This document shows positions 21,812 through 34,500 of a stretch of DNA of 64,000 nt, piece after piece. The notes under the pieces were generated by a model. That model was given only the letters and a program-made list of their open reading frames with translations. It did no database searches and was not told where the DNA came from. Source of the stretch: Odiellus spinosus (Eukaryota > Arthropoda > Arachnida > Opiliones > Phalangiidae); NCBI GenBank assembly GCA_963920705.1, contig OY987226.1, positions 9,116,501 through 9,180,500 on the forward strand. Reading direction: 5' to 3'. A program made the translations under genes and the position numbers. The first letter of the stretch is position 1. Every line of letters begins with the position of its first letter.

Positions 21812-22164
21812 TTAAAGGGAGAATGCATTATCGAATAATTACTGTTTAAATAGGCCTAATCCACCAGTAAAAGATTACAAAAACAAATATTAAACTTGAA
21901 ATAAATTTAAAACTTGCCATCAAAATAGGCTTAGCTGAATTCATGGAGATATCCTGAACTAACGACCAATGACATTGATCGATGGCCCTTATATGGGGAG
22001 TTCAGGTGATCTCCATGAATCCAGCTAAGCCTATTTTCCGAGTAAGTTTTAAATTTATTTCTAGTTTAATATTTGTTTGTATTTTTTTACTGTTGGATTA
22101 AGCCTACTTAAACGATAACGAATCGATAAAAAATCACTTTGTGTTAGGTTTCATTCTCCCTTTA
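21812..22164. mobile_element. TTAA/AGGGAGAATG miniature transposon, copy 1 (nearly complete)
   Basis: Left end TTAA-AGGGAGAATGC, right end TTTCATTCTCCCT-TTTA (one change from TTAA). The arms are long inverted repeats (about 165 bp) with landmarks AAATAGGCCTAATCCACCAG and AATAGGCTTAGCTG. The core contains a secondary inverted pair, TTCATGGAGAT / ATCTCCATGAA. Non-coding. Relatives lie at 29526-30382, 36088, 37018, 47205 and 61945. Confidence 0.8.
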
Positions 22165-22584
22165 TGGTTTTAAGAGAATCTATGTTTGTACCCCCTGAAA
22201 TTACAATTGATTTCGCCACAACTTTAGATATAATTTGCTCCGTTTCACTCATTCGTAACTGAAAACGACGTCACGCCCTCTTTTGTAAATTGTAAGCTTA
22301 AACTAAAAGTACGTTAGCGTGAAGTGACGATACCATATTAAAAGTATAATGCCACTGTAGTTAAAAAATAGACGCCTATCTTAATTGTATTGAAATTCGT
22401 TCCGGAATATTTGGTCATAAAATAGGTTTTTTTTAAAAAGCTTTTAATAGGCGTAACTTTAAAGTTAATTATGTTCGTTAATTAAACGTAACGTGATCTA
22501 TTAAATATGTACTCAAGGATCTTTTATCGCGAATAACCAATATACTTAAAAAAATATGATAATTTAAGTCATTCTACGCAAGAA

Positions 22585-22983
22585 AAGACGCGAACTTTAA
22601 GGTTAAGTTTTTGCGCCAAAAACTTCCTCATTACGGTTGGCTAAATATACTTATTAGTGTGAGAGAGAATTTAATGATTTTATGATAATTTATGCAAAAA
22701 TTACTTTCGCTAGGAGAAATATATCTCACCGGAGCGAACTTAAAGGTTAAGTTTTCGCGCCAAAATCTTCTTATTATGGTTGGTTTAAATTGTAGGAGAG
22801 AATTATACTATAATTTTTTATGATAATTTATGCAAAAATTTCTTTTGCGAGGAGAAATATATGTTACAGGGCGAAAAGGAGGGAACTTAAAGGTTAAGTT
22901 TTCGCACCAAAATCCTCGTGTTATGGTTGGTTTAATGTGTGGGAGACAATTATCATATTTTATGATAATTTATGCAAAAATGC
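22585..22983. repeat. Three tandem units of about 145 bp downstream of gene C
   Basis: The words GAACTTAAAGGTTAAGTTTT, CGCCAAAATC, TTATGGTTGG and TATGATAATTTATGCAAAAA recur in order three times (unit anchors near 22591, 22735 and 22883). The third unit ends near 22980. The units are diverged in places, so the array is not recent. Confidence 0.65.
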
Positions 22984-23235
22984 CAAACATCTAGAAAACT
23001 AAAAAAATGTTTGGTAGTATTGTTTTTAATTATTTTTTTAATTTTAAAAACAAAACAGTTTAAAAGCAATATAACACAATTCTGGGTTGCCATTCGCGAG
23101 CGAAGTGAGGTAAAAATAGAGTTTAAAAATGAAATATAATAATATACACAAAACATAAATAGGGTGTTAACATTTTTCATTCCGTTCTTTAATTGGGAAG
23201 CCTAAATTTCCATTTTCGTTTAATTGTGGTATGTT

Positions 23236-24967
23236 TTAGCCATAATATCCACTGTTTCCGACGTAATAAGGATAAGTAGATCCGTACCCGTAGCCTTGTT
23301 GCCCTCCTAGTCCACCTTGACTACCATATCCTTGTTTTTGGTATCCTTGGCCGCCGTATCCTCCGTTTTGATATCCAATATTGTTGACGTCCTATGAAAG
23401 TTTTCCCGCATAAAAATTGATGCTAAAAGTCTTCAAATGTATATTTTTTTTAATTCTTACATTGTAGTAGCCTTGGTTCCCTTGTCCGTATACTCCAAAA
23501 CCACCATTATAGCCTTGTCCGTTTGTTGATTGGTAACCGTTAGCACCTCCTTGTTCGCTTAAGATGGCTCCCTGGGTGCCATGGTTGTAGGCAGTGTCTA
23601 AGGCGAAGGTTTTTTGGTTCGCAAAAGCCTTTGTGTGACCACTGTTGTAATTGGCCCCGAAACCTATTCAATTTGTAGTAATATGATCGAACTTTAGGTC
23701 TGTATTTTGCATAACTATATTACGAGCAGTTTTGTTGGGAGGCCCTGCTAAGTGGGCATCCAAAAGGTGGGATGTTTTTGGTTTATCTCTCAGGGAAAGG
23801 CAACTGGGCTCTTATTTTGGCTTAAAAGTGTTTGAATGATTCAAAACTGAGTCTGGCGTCACCAAAACTCCCTTATTTCGACCCCCTGATCTTTTGAACT
23901 GATAGTTTCAACACCGTGACATTTTGTTCTTCATGTTCAAATAGATTTAACTGTTTTCTTATAACCTTAGTGGTTTGAAGAAGAAATCTAAACTAGATTT
24001 AAGGCATGCCTAGTGAATCATACAATTAATCTTACCTGTATTAACACCCTTGATTCCTCCATATCCACCATGAGATCCAAACGTTTGGCTGTTTACAGCC
24101 TGGTTAACGTTTTTCACTGCGCCACCTGTACCGGCTCCTTTAGCTTGATTAATAACAGCGCCGCCTTGTTGGGCAGCTTTATTATATCCAGACACTCCAC
24201 CCGCAGCTTAAATTAAAATGAATTAATTTAAATTGTATACCGAATAAAGAGGGAATGTTGATAGAATTTTATTCATACCAGTGCCATAAGTAGCTATTTC
24301 ATCTCCTCCAGCGTATCCCTGTTGAGCAGGAAATCCACCGGCCCCAGTGGAATATCCAATAGCATGGGATACAGAGAGCAGACCCGTCAGAACCACCAAA
24401 CAAGCGAATACCTGATTGGAGATAAAAGTTTAGACATTTTAGTGAAATACATAATGAACTGTAATCATCACTATTTTCGGTTTATCAATCAGATTGGATG
24501 TATTGCATAATTATTTCGATAGTTAATATAGAGTTCTAAAATTACCGTATATAAAATTACCGTAAATTGGTAAATTACGAGGTAATTTATCGGTATTCAC
24601 AAAATGACGTGCATTTGAATTTCTGTTATTTTAAATGCTGAATTAATCTTTCAAACGCTTCAAAATTCATATTTCTGACTTAAAAACCCTACAGTCTTGA
24701 AAAATACAATGTTTTTAATGATATATACTTTCACTATTAGATTATTCTATTGATAGGGCAAAGTGACTTGGACATAAATTACTATTTGAGTTTTAAAGTC
24801 AAAATTAATTTCAAGAAGTTATATTGATATTAAACCACGTAGTAAATGTTTTAAACAAATTCCGTTTAAAATTGTAAAAGAATCAATCGTAAAATATTTT
24901 ACCATATAATATACAGTAACTAGGCAACAATATTGATTAGAAAGTTTTGTATACATACGCTTTTCAT
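23236..24967 (-). CDS. Gene C: secreted Gly/Gln/Tyr/Asn-rich protein with the KTF-LDTA block
   Basis: Five coding exons: 24967-24959, 24411-24279, 24206-24036, 23663-23461, 23391-23236; about 223 residues. Signal peptide MKS|VFACLVVLTGLLSVSHA with the intron after codon 3, then IGYSTGAGGFPAQQGYAGG. The third exon has an Ala/Asn/Gln-rich part (NKAAQQGGAVINQAKGAGTG). The conserved block NSGHTKAFANQKTFALDTA lies in one exon, whereas genes A and B have an intron inside it. The tail is Gly/Tyr/Gln-rich (GYGGQGYQKQGYGSQGG) and ends SGYYG, like silk or cuticle low-complexity proteins. It belongs to the same cluster and strand as A and B but is much more diverged. Confidence 0.82.
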
Positions 24968-25078
24968 CCTATCTCTATTTTTCGCGTAATTATTCCTTGG
25001 AATTGAATTCCCAACGTTAACACCCGTCTTACCCCGAGGACTGTTACCTTTTCACAGTCAAGCTAGTTAGAGAGTAGC

Positions 25079-25086
25079 TTTATATA
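25079..25086 (-). promoter_or_regulatory. TATA box of gene C
   Basis: TATATAAA on the minus strand, about 112 bases upstream of the ATG, predicting a roughly 85-base 5' UTR. Confidence 0.65.
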
Positions 25087-27370
25087 GGGTTGCACCTTTG
25101 ACAGTGACCATTTGGTCACCCTATAATAAATATTAAATGTCTAAAAGCCATTAAAACGTCTAAATAAGGCAGGGAACGGAACAGTTACGAAAAAATGACG
25201 TTGAAGTATTGTTTCCAATCAAAAATTAAAAAAAACAATAATTTATCAAGTTTAATTGGCGTTACAAAAAGGTACAAATTGGTCTTATAATCAAAAATAA
25301 TGACCTCTCAAAATCTTAGCATATTTGTTACGCTTAATTTCGACAAAAATACTGTTTTATATGTTAGATATTAAATGGTTACACCAAGAAGTGTTTAACC
25401 ATGCTTGCAACGCTTGTAAAGTTTTTATTAAGTGAGCAATTCAGGTTCTACTAATTCATTTGTTACGAATTTTGAGTTGGATTTTTTTTTCAAAGGTCGA
25501 GGAAAATTAATAGGTGTATAATTTTGATTTAGTTTTGTTAAAAGTCTAGTAATTGGCGATTAACCATTTTGATATGTCCTTTAGAAGCAGTTTAATGATT
25601 ATAATTATAAAAACTTTATTTTGATTGGTACTGAATACCTTATTTGGAAATTTTAGACAAATAAGAGCAACATCTTCGATAGAAACAGGTGCTTTTTAAC
25701 GACTATTTTTTGCTGGTTTCAAGGATATTTTATAATACCAACTATACGAGGGGGCAGACACTCGCGAACTCAGGTGTACAAAATTGGAGAACTCTTGGCA
25801 CTATCAAAGCTGAACTCAAGAGTTCATAAGTGTTCGAACGCAATGTACTGTCAAAGCTGAACTCAGTGAACTCAGGTGTACAGCGAATTCAAGAGTGTCG
25901 GACCCCTCACAACTATATAATGATTCGTGTTTCGTTAAGGACATATTAATGTAAACTCAAATGGTTATAAACATTGCATTTTCCCCCTAGTGTAGGGGTT
26001 ATTTTAGTCAGAAATATGAATTTTGAATGATTTGAAAGAGAAATTACGTATTTAAACCAAATCATTTTGTGAATACCGGATAATTCTAAAATTCTAATCT
26101 TTATGTCCATTTTGTTCATTTCTACATTTAATAATTTAAAACGGCATAATTATCTGGGGTTAAAGGTTAAAACTTCTCACAAAAGCAACTTATTAACTTT
26201 AGAAGTATATGCGCAGGTCAAGTTTTCAAATATATTATAAACTATCCACCGATTGTTCCAAGTTTAGAATTATCAACATGAAACATGATGAAATTATTTT
26301 CGGACGAGGTCCAAAAAAGTGGCAACTCAATACCTGTCATCTGATTTTATTTAAGTTTTCACGCACGAAAACTATCTTTATTACATGTTTTTACTTCCCC
26401 AATCATGCAACTGTAATCTTGAGTACCAAAAATACAGCAGACAATATGTGAATATTTTTATTTGTATGAAGATTAAAAATAAATTGTGCAGATAGTATTT
26501 TTTGTGTACCAGGAAAAGTTCACAGCGAGGGTCATTACATTTTTATTTTTTGTAAGTTTTAAAAGATAACTCGGAGGATATACTCAACGTCCTTTTTCCT
26601 GCTCTGATTAAACACGCGCGTCTAGTTACCCACATAATTGCTATAAACAAACCTTAAATAAACCCTCACGAAAACCTCTTTTATTACTTTCATATCTGTC
26701 AAAAATAACTCGAAAAATATATTTATATATAGTAGAAAGGTGCCTATAATGTTCTTCAATCACTTTCACCGTTAAATTGATTTGTAATAGATGTATTAAA
26801 TAGTTTATAGTTTATATTTATAGTTTCTATGAACAAGTTTCTAAATTAAAAATTTTAGATTAAAGGGAAACTATGATAGAAAATTATGCTATTAATATCT
26901 TGACACTTGATTCGATTCGGGCCTTGTCAAATTTATCTCGCGTCAAGCTCTCGTGAATTTAATCTTCAAAAATTTAAATAATTAGGTAGGAAAACCTGGA
27001 AATCTCAGGAAAATTTAGAAATATTAGTAAAATTCATGTAAATTTGAGGTTTGGGCATATTTAATCTAAATGGGTTGTTTCATTATATAGACTATAAACA
27101 ACTGCAGGGTGTCCCAATGTATACTCCCATAGAATATCGAAATAAATTGATGTACCTAATGAAGAAAACTCTTCAAATTTGGTCAAAAATGGACCAAATT
27201 CCTTCTGAATCGATGAAAGAAAAAAACTTAATTCAACAAAATTTGACCAAAATTGAAAATGCATTATTTCCAACAAATTATTATTGTTGTAATTTTTAAA
27301 GGACCATTTTTGACCAAATTATAAGATTTTTTCCTCATTGGGTAAGCCGATTTCTCTAGTTATTCTATAG
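25087..27370. other. Gene-free AT-rich region
   Basis: No gene recognised; short frames near 26209 and 27051 lack any family resemblance or splice support. The only structured part is the dispersed repeat at 25757-25912, whose ends (GACACTC...GAACTCAGGTGTACA) are inverted. Confidence 0.5.
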
Positions 27371-27658
27371 CTACGGTCACACTAGCATTTCTTAATCGAT
27401 TTGAAACGGTAAATGGTAAAATCAAACCGATATTCGAATTGCCAGGAATCGTTTTAAGCGTCACGAGTTCGCCCATTGTCTTTATAAATCGATTTATTGT
27501 AGCTAATTCATCTATCGGTTATTGAAACTGGTTCCCGAAGGATTTTCGAGAAATCGAATCAAATCGATTTGAGTAAATACGGTTTCCCGTACACACGACT
27601 CTAGCGAAACGTTTTGAAAGAGTTTAAATCGATTCCAAGGTCTAGTATGAACGTGGGT
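27371..27658 (+). mobile_element. CGGTCACACTAG-family element, forward copy
   Basis: Begins CTACGGTCACACTAGC and ends TCTAGTATGAACGTGGGTT, imperfect inverted ends. The interior (GATTTGAAACGGTAAA, AACTGGTTCCCGAAG, ACGACTCTAGCGAAACG) reappears in reverse at 30401-30700. No ORF. Confidence 0.6.
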
Positions 27659-28721
27659 TATGTAAGCACATTGATATGAAAAGTAAAATCCACGTCACGC
27701 GTATGTAAGAACAGTCTAGGGATTTTATTTTTTATTTCTAAAAAGTTATCAGCCTAGGTGTGGAAAAAATCCTAACGCCGCCCAATAAACTAAAAATATA
27801 ACCCATTCCGCTTTTTCATAAAAAACAATTTTAAGTGTATCGTTTAATAATTTAAAAAATTAAAAAAACAAATTTAATTTTCAAATTTTCGCCCGCTGAT
27901 TTTAAAACTAAATTTCCTTTAACCTTTATTTGAACTATTTGCGCGTATAAAATACTTTCTCAAGATTTATAACTTCGGCCCATTTTAAAACGCTATTCTT
28001 GTTTATATAGTTTAAATATTATTGGCCTATTTTTACCTCCGGTGATCTCTATCTCAATAACGGCTTCGAATGTGTTTAGAATGTTTGTTTTTTTGGGTGC
28101 TCTAAGAATAGAATCATGGGAAGTTATACGATTTTTTTCTGGGTAAACAACATTTTATTCTCTTTTATTTTAAAACGAGCTCGTAAATTACTTTCGCTAG
28201 TGATGGGCTACGTACTACGTGTGTTATATTTTGAATATCGGTAGACAAATAAATTAGAGTTGGATCCATATAAATAACATTGGCTAAAAATTAAGTTTGG
28301 TTTCTCCCACTTAGAGAAGATATTTTTGATTATCTTTATTCATAATTTGAAATTATCCACGGGAAGTATATGGTAAATCTAATTTAATCGAAATATTTAA
28401 CTGATTACTATTAATAATTAACTGATTATCCAACTTTTTGTGGATTATCTCGTCCAATCCACGACCTCTATCGCACTTTTTTCACTTCCAAAAATTTAAT
28501 AACCCAAAACTACACACTTTTGGACCATTTAAAAATATTAATATCTTAACAAAACGGTTTCAAAATTCCTGAGATCTCACCCTAAAACTTTTTAAATCCC
28601 TAGATCTCTCCCTAAAACTTTTTAAATCCCAAAATCGCTCCATAATTAAAACTCCCAAAAATATTTTAAATAACTAGAAAAAAAAAAAAAACGAAAAAAA
28701 CCGTGAAACATCACGGGACTA

Positions 28722-28785
28722 GAAATTTCTAGACTTTTCTAGAATTTTCCAGAACTTTGAAGATTTTTCTAGAATTTTTCCGGAA
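28722..28785. promoter_or_regulatory. Array of heat-shock-element-like pentamers
   Basis: GAA and TTC alternate every five bases at 28722, 28727, 28732 (GAC), 28737, 28742, 28747 and 28752, then a second group TTCTAGAATTTTTCCGGAA at 28767-28785. This matches the nGAAnnTTCn consensus bound by HSF. No gene is recognised nearby, so it may be functionless low-complexity sequence. Confidence 0.35.
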
Positions 28786-29525
28786 TTTACAGAACTTTCA
28801 AGCCCTTTCCAGAATTTTCTGAGCCTCTCCAGACTTTTCTGGAAAAGGTTACGGACGTACGCATGTGCGGACATTGTAAATTAATAGTGATTGATTATAG
28901 TGTTTCACCTTTTTGTAAAATAAGAAGTTTTGAATTTATTATACCTAATAGCTTAATTTGATTAATAATCGATTTAAACAATTGCAGGTTACTCGTCTCT
29001 TCATTTTCCCTTTACGTTTAATTAAGATATCGCCCTTGAAATTACTCCATTTTTAAGCGTTTCGACGTTCTACATGAATTCCCCACAATTTTAAATCTGT
29101 CTGTATACAAATGAATGATTTCGCCGATTTATTTTTTCCAAAATTTTTCTGTAAACGAATGAAAAGCTCGCCCTTGGCATATTCGCTCATCGAAGCAAAT
29201 CGAACGCCATTTCTATTTGGCTATAAACAAAATCGTTTTTCATCGTTTACTCCAAATTTTACCTCGCGGTATTCTTTGGTGTTTATACCGTATGTATTTT
29301 GGCACCCACCAAATTGAGTATTATTGAGTCTTGCAATAATAATAATAATAAAAAGGGAAGTTGACAGCGATTACATTTATCCCAGAATGAGATTTATTTA
29401 AGTGAAAGAAGTTCTCGGCTCGAAACGTCTCGCGAATACAGTTTTTCGTTCAATAAGATGTCGTGTTCTCTGTAAAAAAGTTTAATTTCAATTGTATCTT
29501 CATCATGATAATCAATAATTGCAAC

Positions 29526-30382
29526 AGTAAAATAAAATACAAACAAGTATTAAACTAGAAATAAATTTAAAACTTACTTGAAAAATAGGTTCTACCCCGA
29601 TTCGCCCAAACAATTTGGCCCAATTCCCATTTCGCCCAATCTCAATTGGCCAAACTCAATTGGCCCAATCTCAATTGGCCCAATCTCAATTGGCCCAATC
29701 CCAACTGGCCCAATTCCCAATCAGCCCAATTTATTAGGCCCAATCCTATTTCGTCCAATCCCATTTCCCCTAATTCACATTTCGCATAATTCCATTTTTG
29801 CCAAATTCTTATTTTGCCCAATCCACACCCAAGGCATATGCGAACAAAATCCTCTTGATCTCTAACCTAACCTAACCTAACCTAACAATTTTAGGCGAAA
29901 CGGGAAAAGGAATTTTAGGTTGAGCGAAATGGGAATAGATAATTCTTTACTAACTGATAAAACGATTGGGCGAAGTGGGATTGGGCGAATTGGGACAAGG
30001 AAATTTTTGGTTTGGGCGAATTGGGAATCGATAATTTTGGGCCAAATGATAATACGTTTGGGTGAAGTAGGATTGGGCGAAATGGGAATAGATAATTTTG
30101 GGCGAAATATTTGGGCGAAATGGGAACAAACCGAAAAGGTTGCTTAGCTGAATTCATGGAGATCACCTGAACTCCCCGTATAAGGACTAGCAACCAATGA
30201 CATTGATTGACAGGGAATGCAGGATCTCTATAAATTCAGCTAAACCTATTTTGATTGTAAGTTTTATATTTATTTCTAGTTTAATATTTGTTTGTAAATT
30301 GTTTTACTGATGGATTAGGCCAATTTAAACGATAAGGAATCGATAAAAAATCACTTGTTATTAGGTTGAATTCTCCCTTTAA
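29526..30382. mobile_element. TTAA/AGGGAGAATG element copy 2, split by an inserted fold-back
   Basis: The left arm (AGTAAAATAAAATACAAACA..., lacking the outer ~50 bp) stops at AAAAATAGG (29589). The family sequence resumes at CTTAGCTGAATTCATGG (30143) and ends GAATTCTCCCT-TTAA (30379-30382). The interruption is 553 bp. Confidence 0.7.
29590..30142. mobile_element. Fold-back element made of short GCCCAATT repeats, with a telomere-like loop
   Basis: The left arm is a run of degenerate CCCAATCTCAATTGG and TTCGCCCAATCCC words; the right arm is the same in reverse (GATTGGGCGAAATGGGAATAG). Between them, 29863-29886 is about five units of TAACC (TTAGG on the other strand). TTAGG is the usual arthropod telomere repeat. 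Short frames here follow the repeat and are not genes. Confidence 0.65.
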
Positions 30383-30400
30383 TATATCTATGCACAATAA

Positions 30401-30700
30401 CTGCGTTTATACTTGGCCTTGCAATCGATTTAAACTGTTTCAAAACTTTCGCTAGAGTCGTGTGAACAGGAAACCGTCTTTTCTCGAATCGATTTGATTC
30501 GATTTCTCGAAACTGCTTCGGGAACCAGTTTCATACCGATTCGGTTTCAACAATCTATAGATTAAGCTACAATAAATATATTTTTAAATATAATGCGTGA
30601 ACACGTGACGCTTAAAGCGATTCCTGGCGATTTGAATATCAGTTTGATTTTACCGTTTCAAATCGATTAATTAATGAAAAAACTTTAAATACTATTGTGG
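30401..30700 (-). mobile_element. CGGTCACACTAG-family element, reverse copy
   Basis: Inverted relative to 27371-27658: GCTAGAGTCGTGTGAACAGG, CGGGAACCAGTTTCATACCG and CGTTTCAAATCGATTAA match the forward copy. The ends are diverged. Confidence 0.55.
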
Positions 30701-33323
30701 TTTTATTTTTTTCTTTGATTAAATGTATTTCATGTTCACTTTAATTTATAGCGTTTTTCTTTGAATGCGCATGTTAAAAAGTCATTTTAGTTTTAAATAA
30801 ATACATTTATATAATCCCACAATATGTTTCGACTCCTGTCCGCCCATATAATTGCTAGAAAAAAATGATCAAAAATATTCTTCCAAAAATCGACGTTTCA
30901 AGGTTAATAGTTGGCCCAAATATCCCCATATAATCCCATAGTCTGGAAGACTTCATTCTACTTTTTGTTTGAGAGATATTTTGGTTTATTTACAGATTAG
31001 GTAAATAGCAATTATTTTCTATCGATACAAACTCACTCTACCATGACAGTCTGAAACGAACACGCACCAAAAAGAAATACATATACACATACACCACAAA
31101 TAGACCAATATATAAGATTTTCCAAGCATATTGTGGTCTGTCTGTGAACACTTTATTTACACGTTGCCTACTACGCCACTGAATGTCGTCACAAAATGTC
31201 GCTTCAGTGACATTTAGTTTTTAGACCCTTGTATTTTGAAAACTTGTTTAATCTAATTAACAAGCTCTGGGTTATTTGAAGCTTTCAATTTTATTATTTT
31301 TCTCGGATTTAATAGGCGATAAATCTTTTTACACTCAAGACGTAGTGACGTAGGCAATGACGTAAAACGACTTACATTCTAGCTAGAATGTAACGAAAAT
31401 CCAACATCCCTCCTAAGGAATCCTAGTAATTATAATTTTTCAATGATTTAGATTACCTTTTCCACCCCGTTAAGATTAAGATAGTCTGCAAAATTACATA
31501 GTATTTAAAAGAAAAGGCGCTTATACAAACTGTGACAGCCTCACTTTCAGAAACAAAATGTAAGTGGAGGTTTGACCATATGCGAGCTTAATTTGCATAT
31601 AGTTAAATCTAAGCCTTTGTCTCCTAATGACGTGTGAATGTATTTTACTACTACTAGCTATAAAAATCGGTGTTTATTGCCAAGTAATTTTCTTTACCAT
31701 TTACTTAATCTGCATTTTTAAAATATTTGTATATCTTTCATACGTTTACGTAAAGCGTAGTAACATAGTTAAATCTAAACCTTTGTCTCCTAATGACGTG
31801 GGAATGTATTTTACTACTCCTAGCTCTAAAAAAATGGGTGTTTATAGCGAAGTAATTTTCTTTACCATTAACGTAATCTGCATTTTAAAAATATTTCTAA
31901 CTCATTCAAACTTTTACTTATAGCATTTAACTGACCCTAATTACTTTAAAAGTTACTTAAAGATTTTTTTCGATGTCTGTTATATACAGTAGAAACAAAA
32001 ACCCACTCTCTTAAACTTTCTCACAAATTCCAAAAATAGATCGTAAAAAATAAATTATCGAAAAATTCTAATCACGATTGAATTATTATATTTAATAATC
32101 ATAGAAATTCCTCCTACACAGACGAAGTTAAATTTTCCTCAAAGGCATTAAAGTAATATATAATATTAAGTACGTGAGACGATTCATCACACCGTTAAAA
32201 CTTTCCCTATAACAGTAATTATAATATTAAAAAATGAATTTAATTAAAAATTATGGGTGTCATAATCTTAAAAGCGAAACGCTCTTGAAAGAAATGAAAA
32301 ACATTTGAGAATTAAAAGACGTTACCCCCTATAACGTAAGCAAATCTTTTATAATTGCTGATCTCATTTTTAAAGGGCGTGTCTATTTCTATATTATTAT
32401 TATATAAAAATAAATTTATGATACGTCACAAAGAGTTGTTATAGTGTTGAAGAGAAGTTGGTATACGCACTAATTTTCTTCTCTATAAGATTTAATATTG
32501 TGCATCAGGTCCGCTTCAGCTTTTCTCATTACACGAACTCCTCGTGAAAGTTTAAAATAAAAGTAAAAATGACAATTTTATAGACCTGAAATTTAGATCA
32601 AAAGTTTTAATTTTTCTATGATGTTTGGTACTAAATAAGCTTAAAGGGTTCGTAGAACAATAATAATTTCTTCTAAATATATTGAAAAGGTTGTATTAAG
32701 GACTAAAAAACACTTGTACCAAATTTCTTTCAAAATTAATCCACCGTTTTCTCGTAAAAAGGATTTGAAATTCGCGTTTTAGACTTTTTTCCGAGAGATA
32801 ATTAAATTTTCAGAAAATAGAAGTGGCCAAATTATTATCTCTTTCGAGCAAAGCGCGCCAAATCTTGTGATATTTCTGATATTGTTCTTTTACTATATAT
32901 TGACGTTAAAGTCTGGTTAATACACCAGCTGGATGATCTCTAAAAGCTCCGCTATATATCGGTAATCTTAATATCTCAATCATTATCTTTTCTAAAATAT
33001 CGCGGGATAGACACTAGCCTCTGATTGGTCGGGAAGACACTTCATTAAAATAGAATCCCAGTGACAATAGCCAAAGAAAGTTTCAAATATAATGTTCTAT
33101 TTGAAATAATTGATCAAAAATTACTAAAAACCAGGGAAAAATTAAAAACGCTATTAAAAGTCTCAGTTATTTAATAAGTTATTTTAAGTTTTGGTAATGT
33201 TTTTAGGCATATTATAACAGTCTAAATCGATTAGAAATAGCTTATTTTTAGTGTCTCCTATCCCTTTAAATTATGCTGTAACTTGCACTTTAATATTCTC
33301 GATTCATTATTTATCAATGTTAT
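30701..33323. other. Gene-free region with a 166-bp direct duplication
   Basis: No gene recognised. The segment beginning AGTTAAATCTAAGCCTTTGT at 31601 is repeated at 31767 with about 85-90 percent apparent identity, ending near 31900. A frame that spans both copies is a by-product. A lone GACAGCCTCACTTT end (31534) resembles the ends of the element at 40140. Confidence 0.5.
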
Positions 33324-33660
33324 CAGAAGCCGATGAAATCCTCCTTAGAAGTCTATTACTCCCGGGTCTTGTCTACCCCTCTCTGTATGGGCTATTCTCA
33401 AAAGGCGCGATTCGTACGCCTCCTAACGGTAGATGTTTTCGGAGCGGGAGCTCGTCGAGCGAATATCTCTCTAGCAGCCTTGGAGTTCGTCCAAAAAACG
33501 TCGTCGTTTGTGGAGAGAGAGAATTTCCAATTTTCCGTAGTAGGGGTATGAAGTAGGACCCCTTCTAACTTGTAAAATTGTGAATTTTACCCATGCAGAG
33601 AGGAGCGCTATATGGAACATTGGAGTAGTAGACTTCAAAGGAGGGTTTCATCGGCTTCTG
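33324..33660 (+). mobile_element. CAGAAGCCGATG miniature transposon, copy 1 (7-bp target duplication)
   Basis: 337 bp. Inverted ends of about 38 bp beginning CAGAAGCCGATGAAA and ending TTTCATCGGCTTCTG. It is flanked on both sides by ATGTTAT. The inner arms (CTCTCTGTATGGG / CCATACAGAGAGG) are also inverted. Short frames inside are not conserved as proteins. Confidence 0.88.
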
Positions 33661-34500
33661 ATGTTATTAATAATAATGAAACTAGAGCATCTATTGAAAA
33701 TGGATTTTTAATTCGAATTATAAAGTTCAACCCCGTAAAAAAAGGGTAATTTATTCTTTATATATGGCGAGCTCTTAAATTTATCAAATTATTATTATAG
33801 AAAATTAACGAGACGTCTCTTTTTCATTGTTTATTTATTTTAACTGACAACCTTATGGTATATAGAAAGTGATAAATGTTGAGGCCATTATTATTATTAT
33901 TATTATTATTATAATTACATTCGTTATACTAGGAGGAGCTCTAGTTTATTATTAAAATTTTAAATTTAATAAATAGGATTTGAATACTTGTTAAGAAATG
34001 GAAACTATTTCGTTTGTATTTTTAATAAAAAAAAAATCTAGATCAAACGACGGATTAGTTACTAGGTGATGGTAGTGGGATGGACAAGATCCTATTAGAC
34101 TCATTTTTGGCTTAGATTTAAAAGTGATTAAATGATATAAATATATATATTTTTTTCCTGTTCCGAAAAAAAATACCGATAAAAACGGGTGAAAATGAGT
34201 AAAATTTAGTGATTAAGCTAACTCACGATTTAGGTTTATTATTAATTGGTGTCGTTAAAGGCAGAATGAAGATGAGTTTTATGTTATTTTGAAAAAAAAA
34301 GTCAGGGAATTTTAAGATATTTTAAAAAGTCAGGGAAATTAAAGATCTTTCAAGAAGCCAGGAAATTAAAATTGGAAAAGGTCAGGGAATTTGAATCTGA
34401 AAAAACTGTGGTAACCCTGTTTTGTTAGTTACTACATGTGCCAGTGTTTACCGTTAGAGGACGTTTATAAAACCCAGGTTATGTTATCTTTATCTATCTA

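Noticed and set aside
22585..22983. CRISPR-like array
   Set aside because: Only three long diverged units without uniform short repeats and spacers, in a eukaryotic genome.
29863..29886. Chromosome end, because of TTAGG-type repeats
   Set aside because: Only about five units, enclosed in a fold-back and flanked by ordinary sequence on both sides.
33251..33556. Frame of about 100 codons recurring at 37763, 40453 and 42460
   Set aside because: It is the interior of the CAGAAGCCG miniature element; the copies carry shifts and different stops, so no conserved protein.
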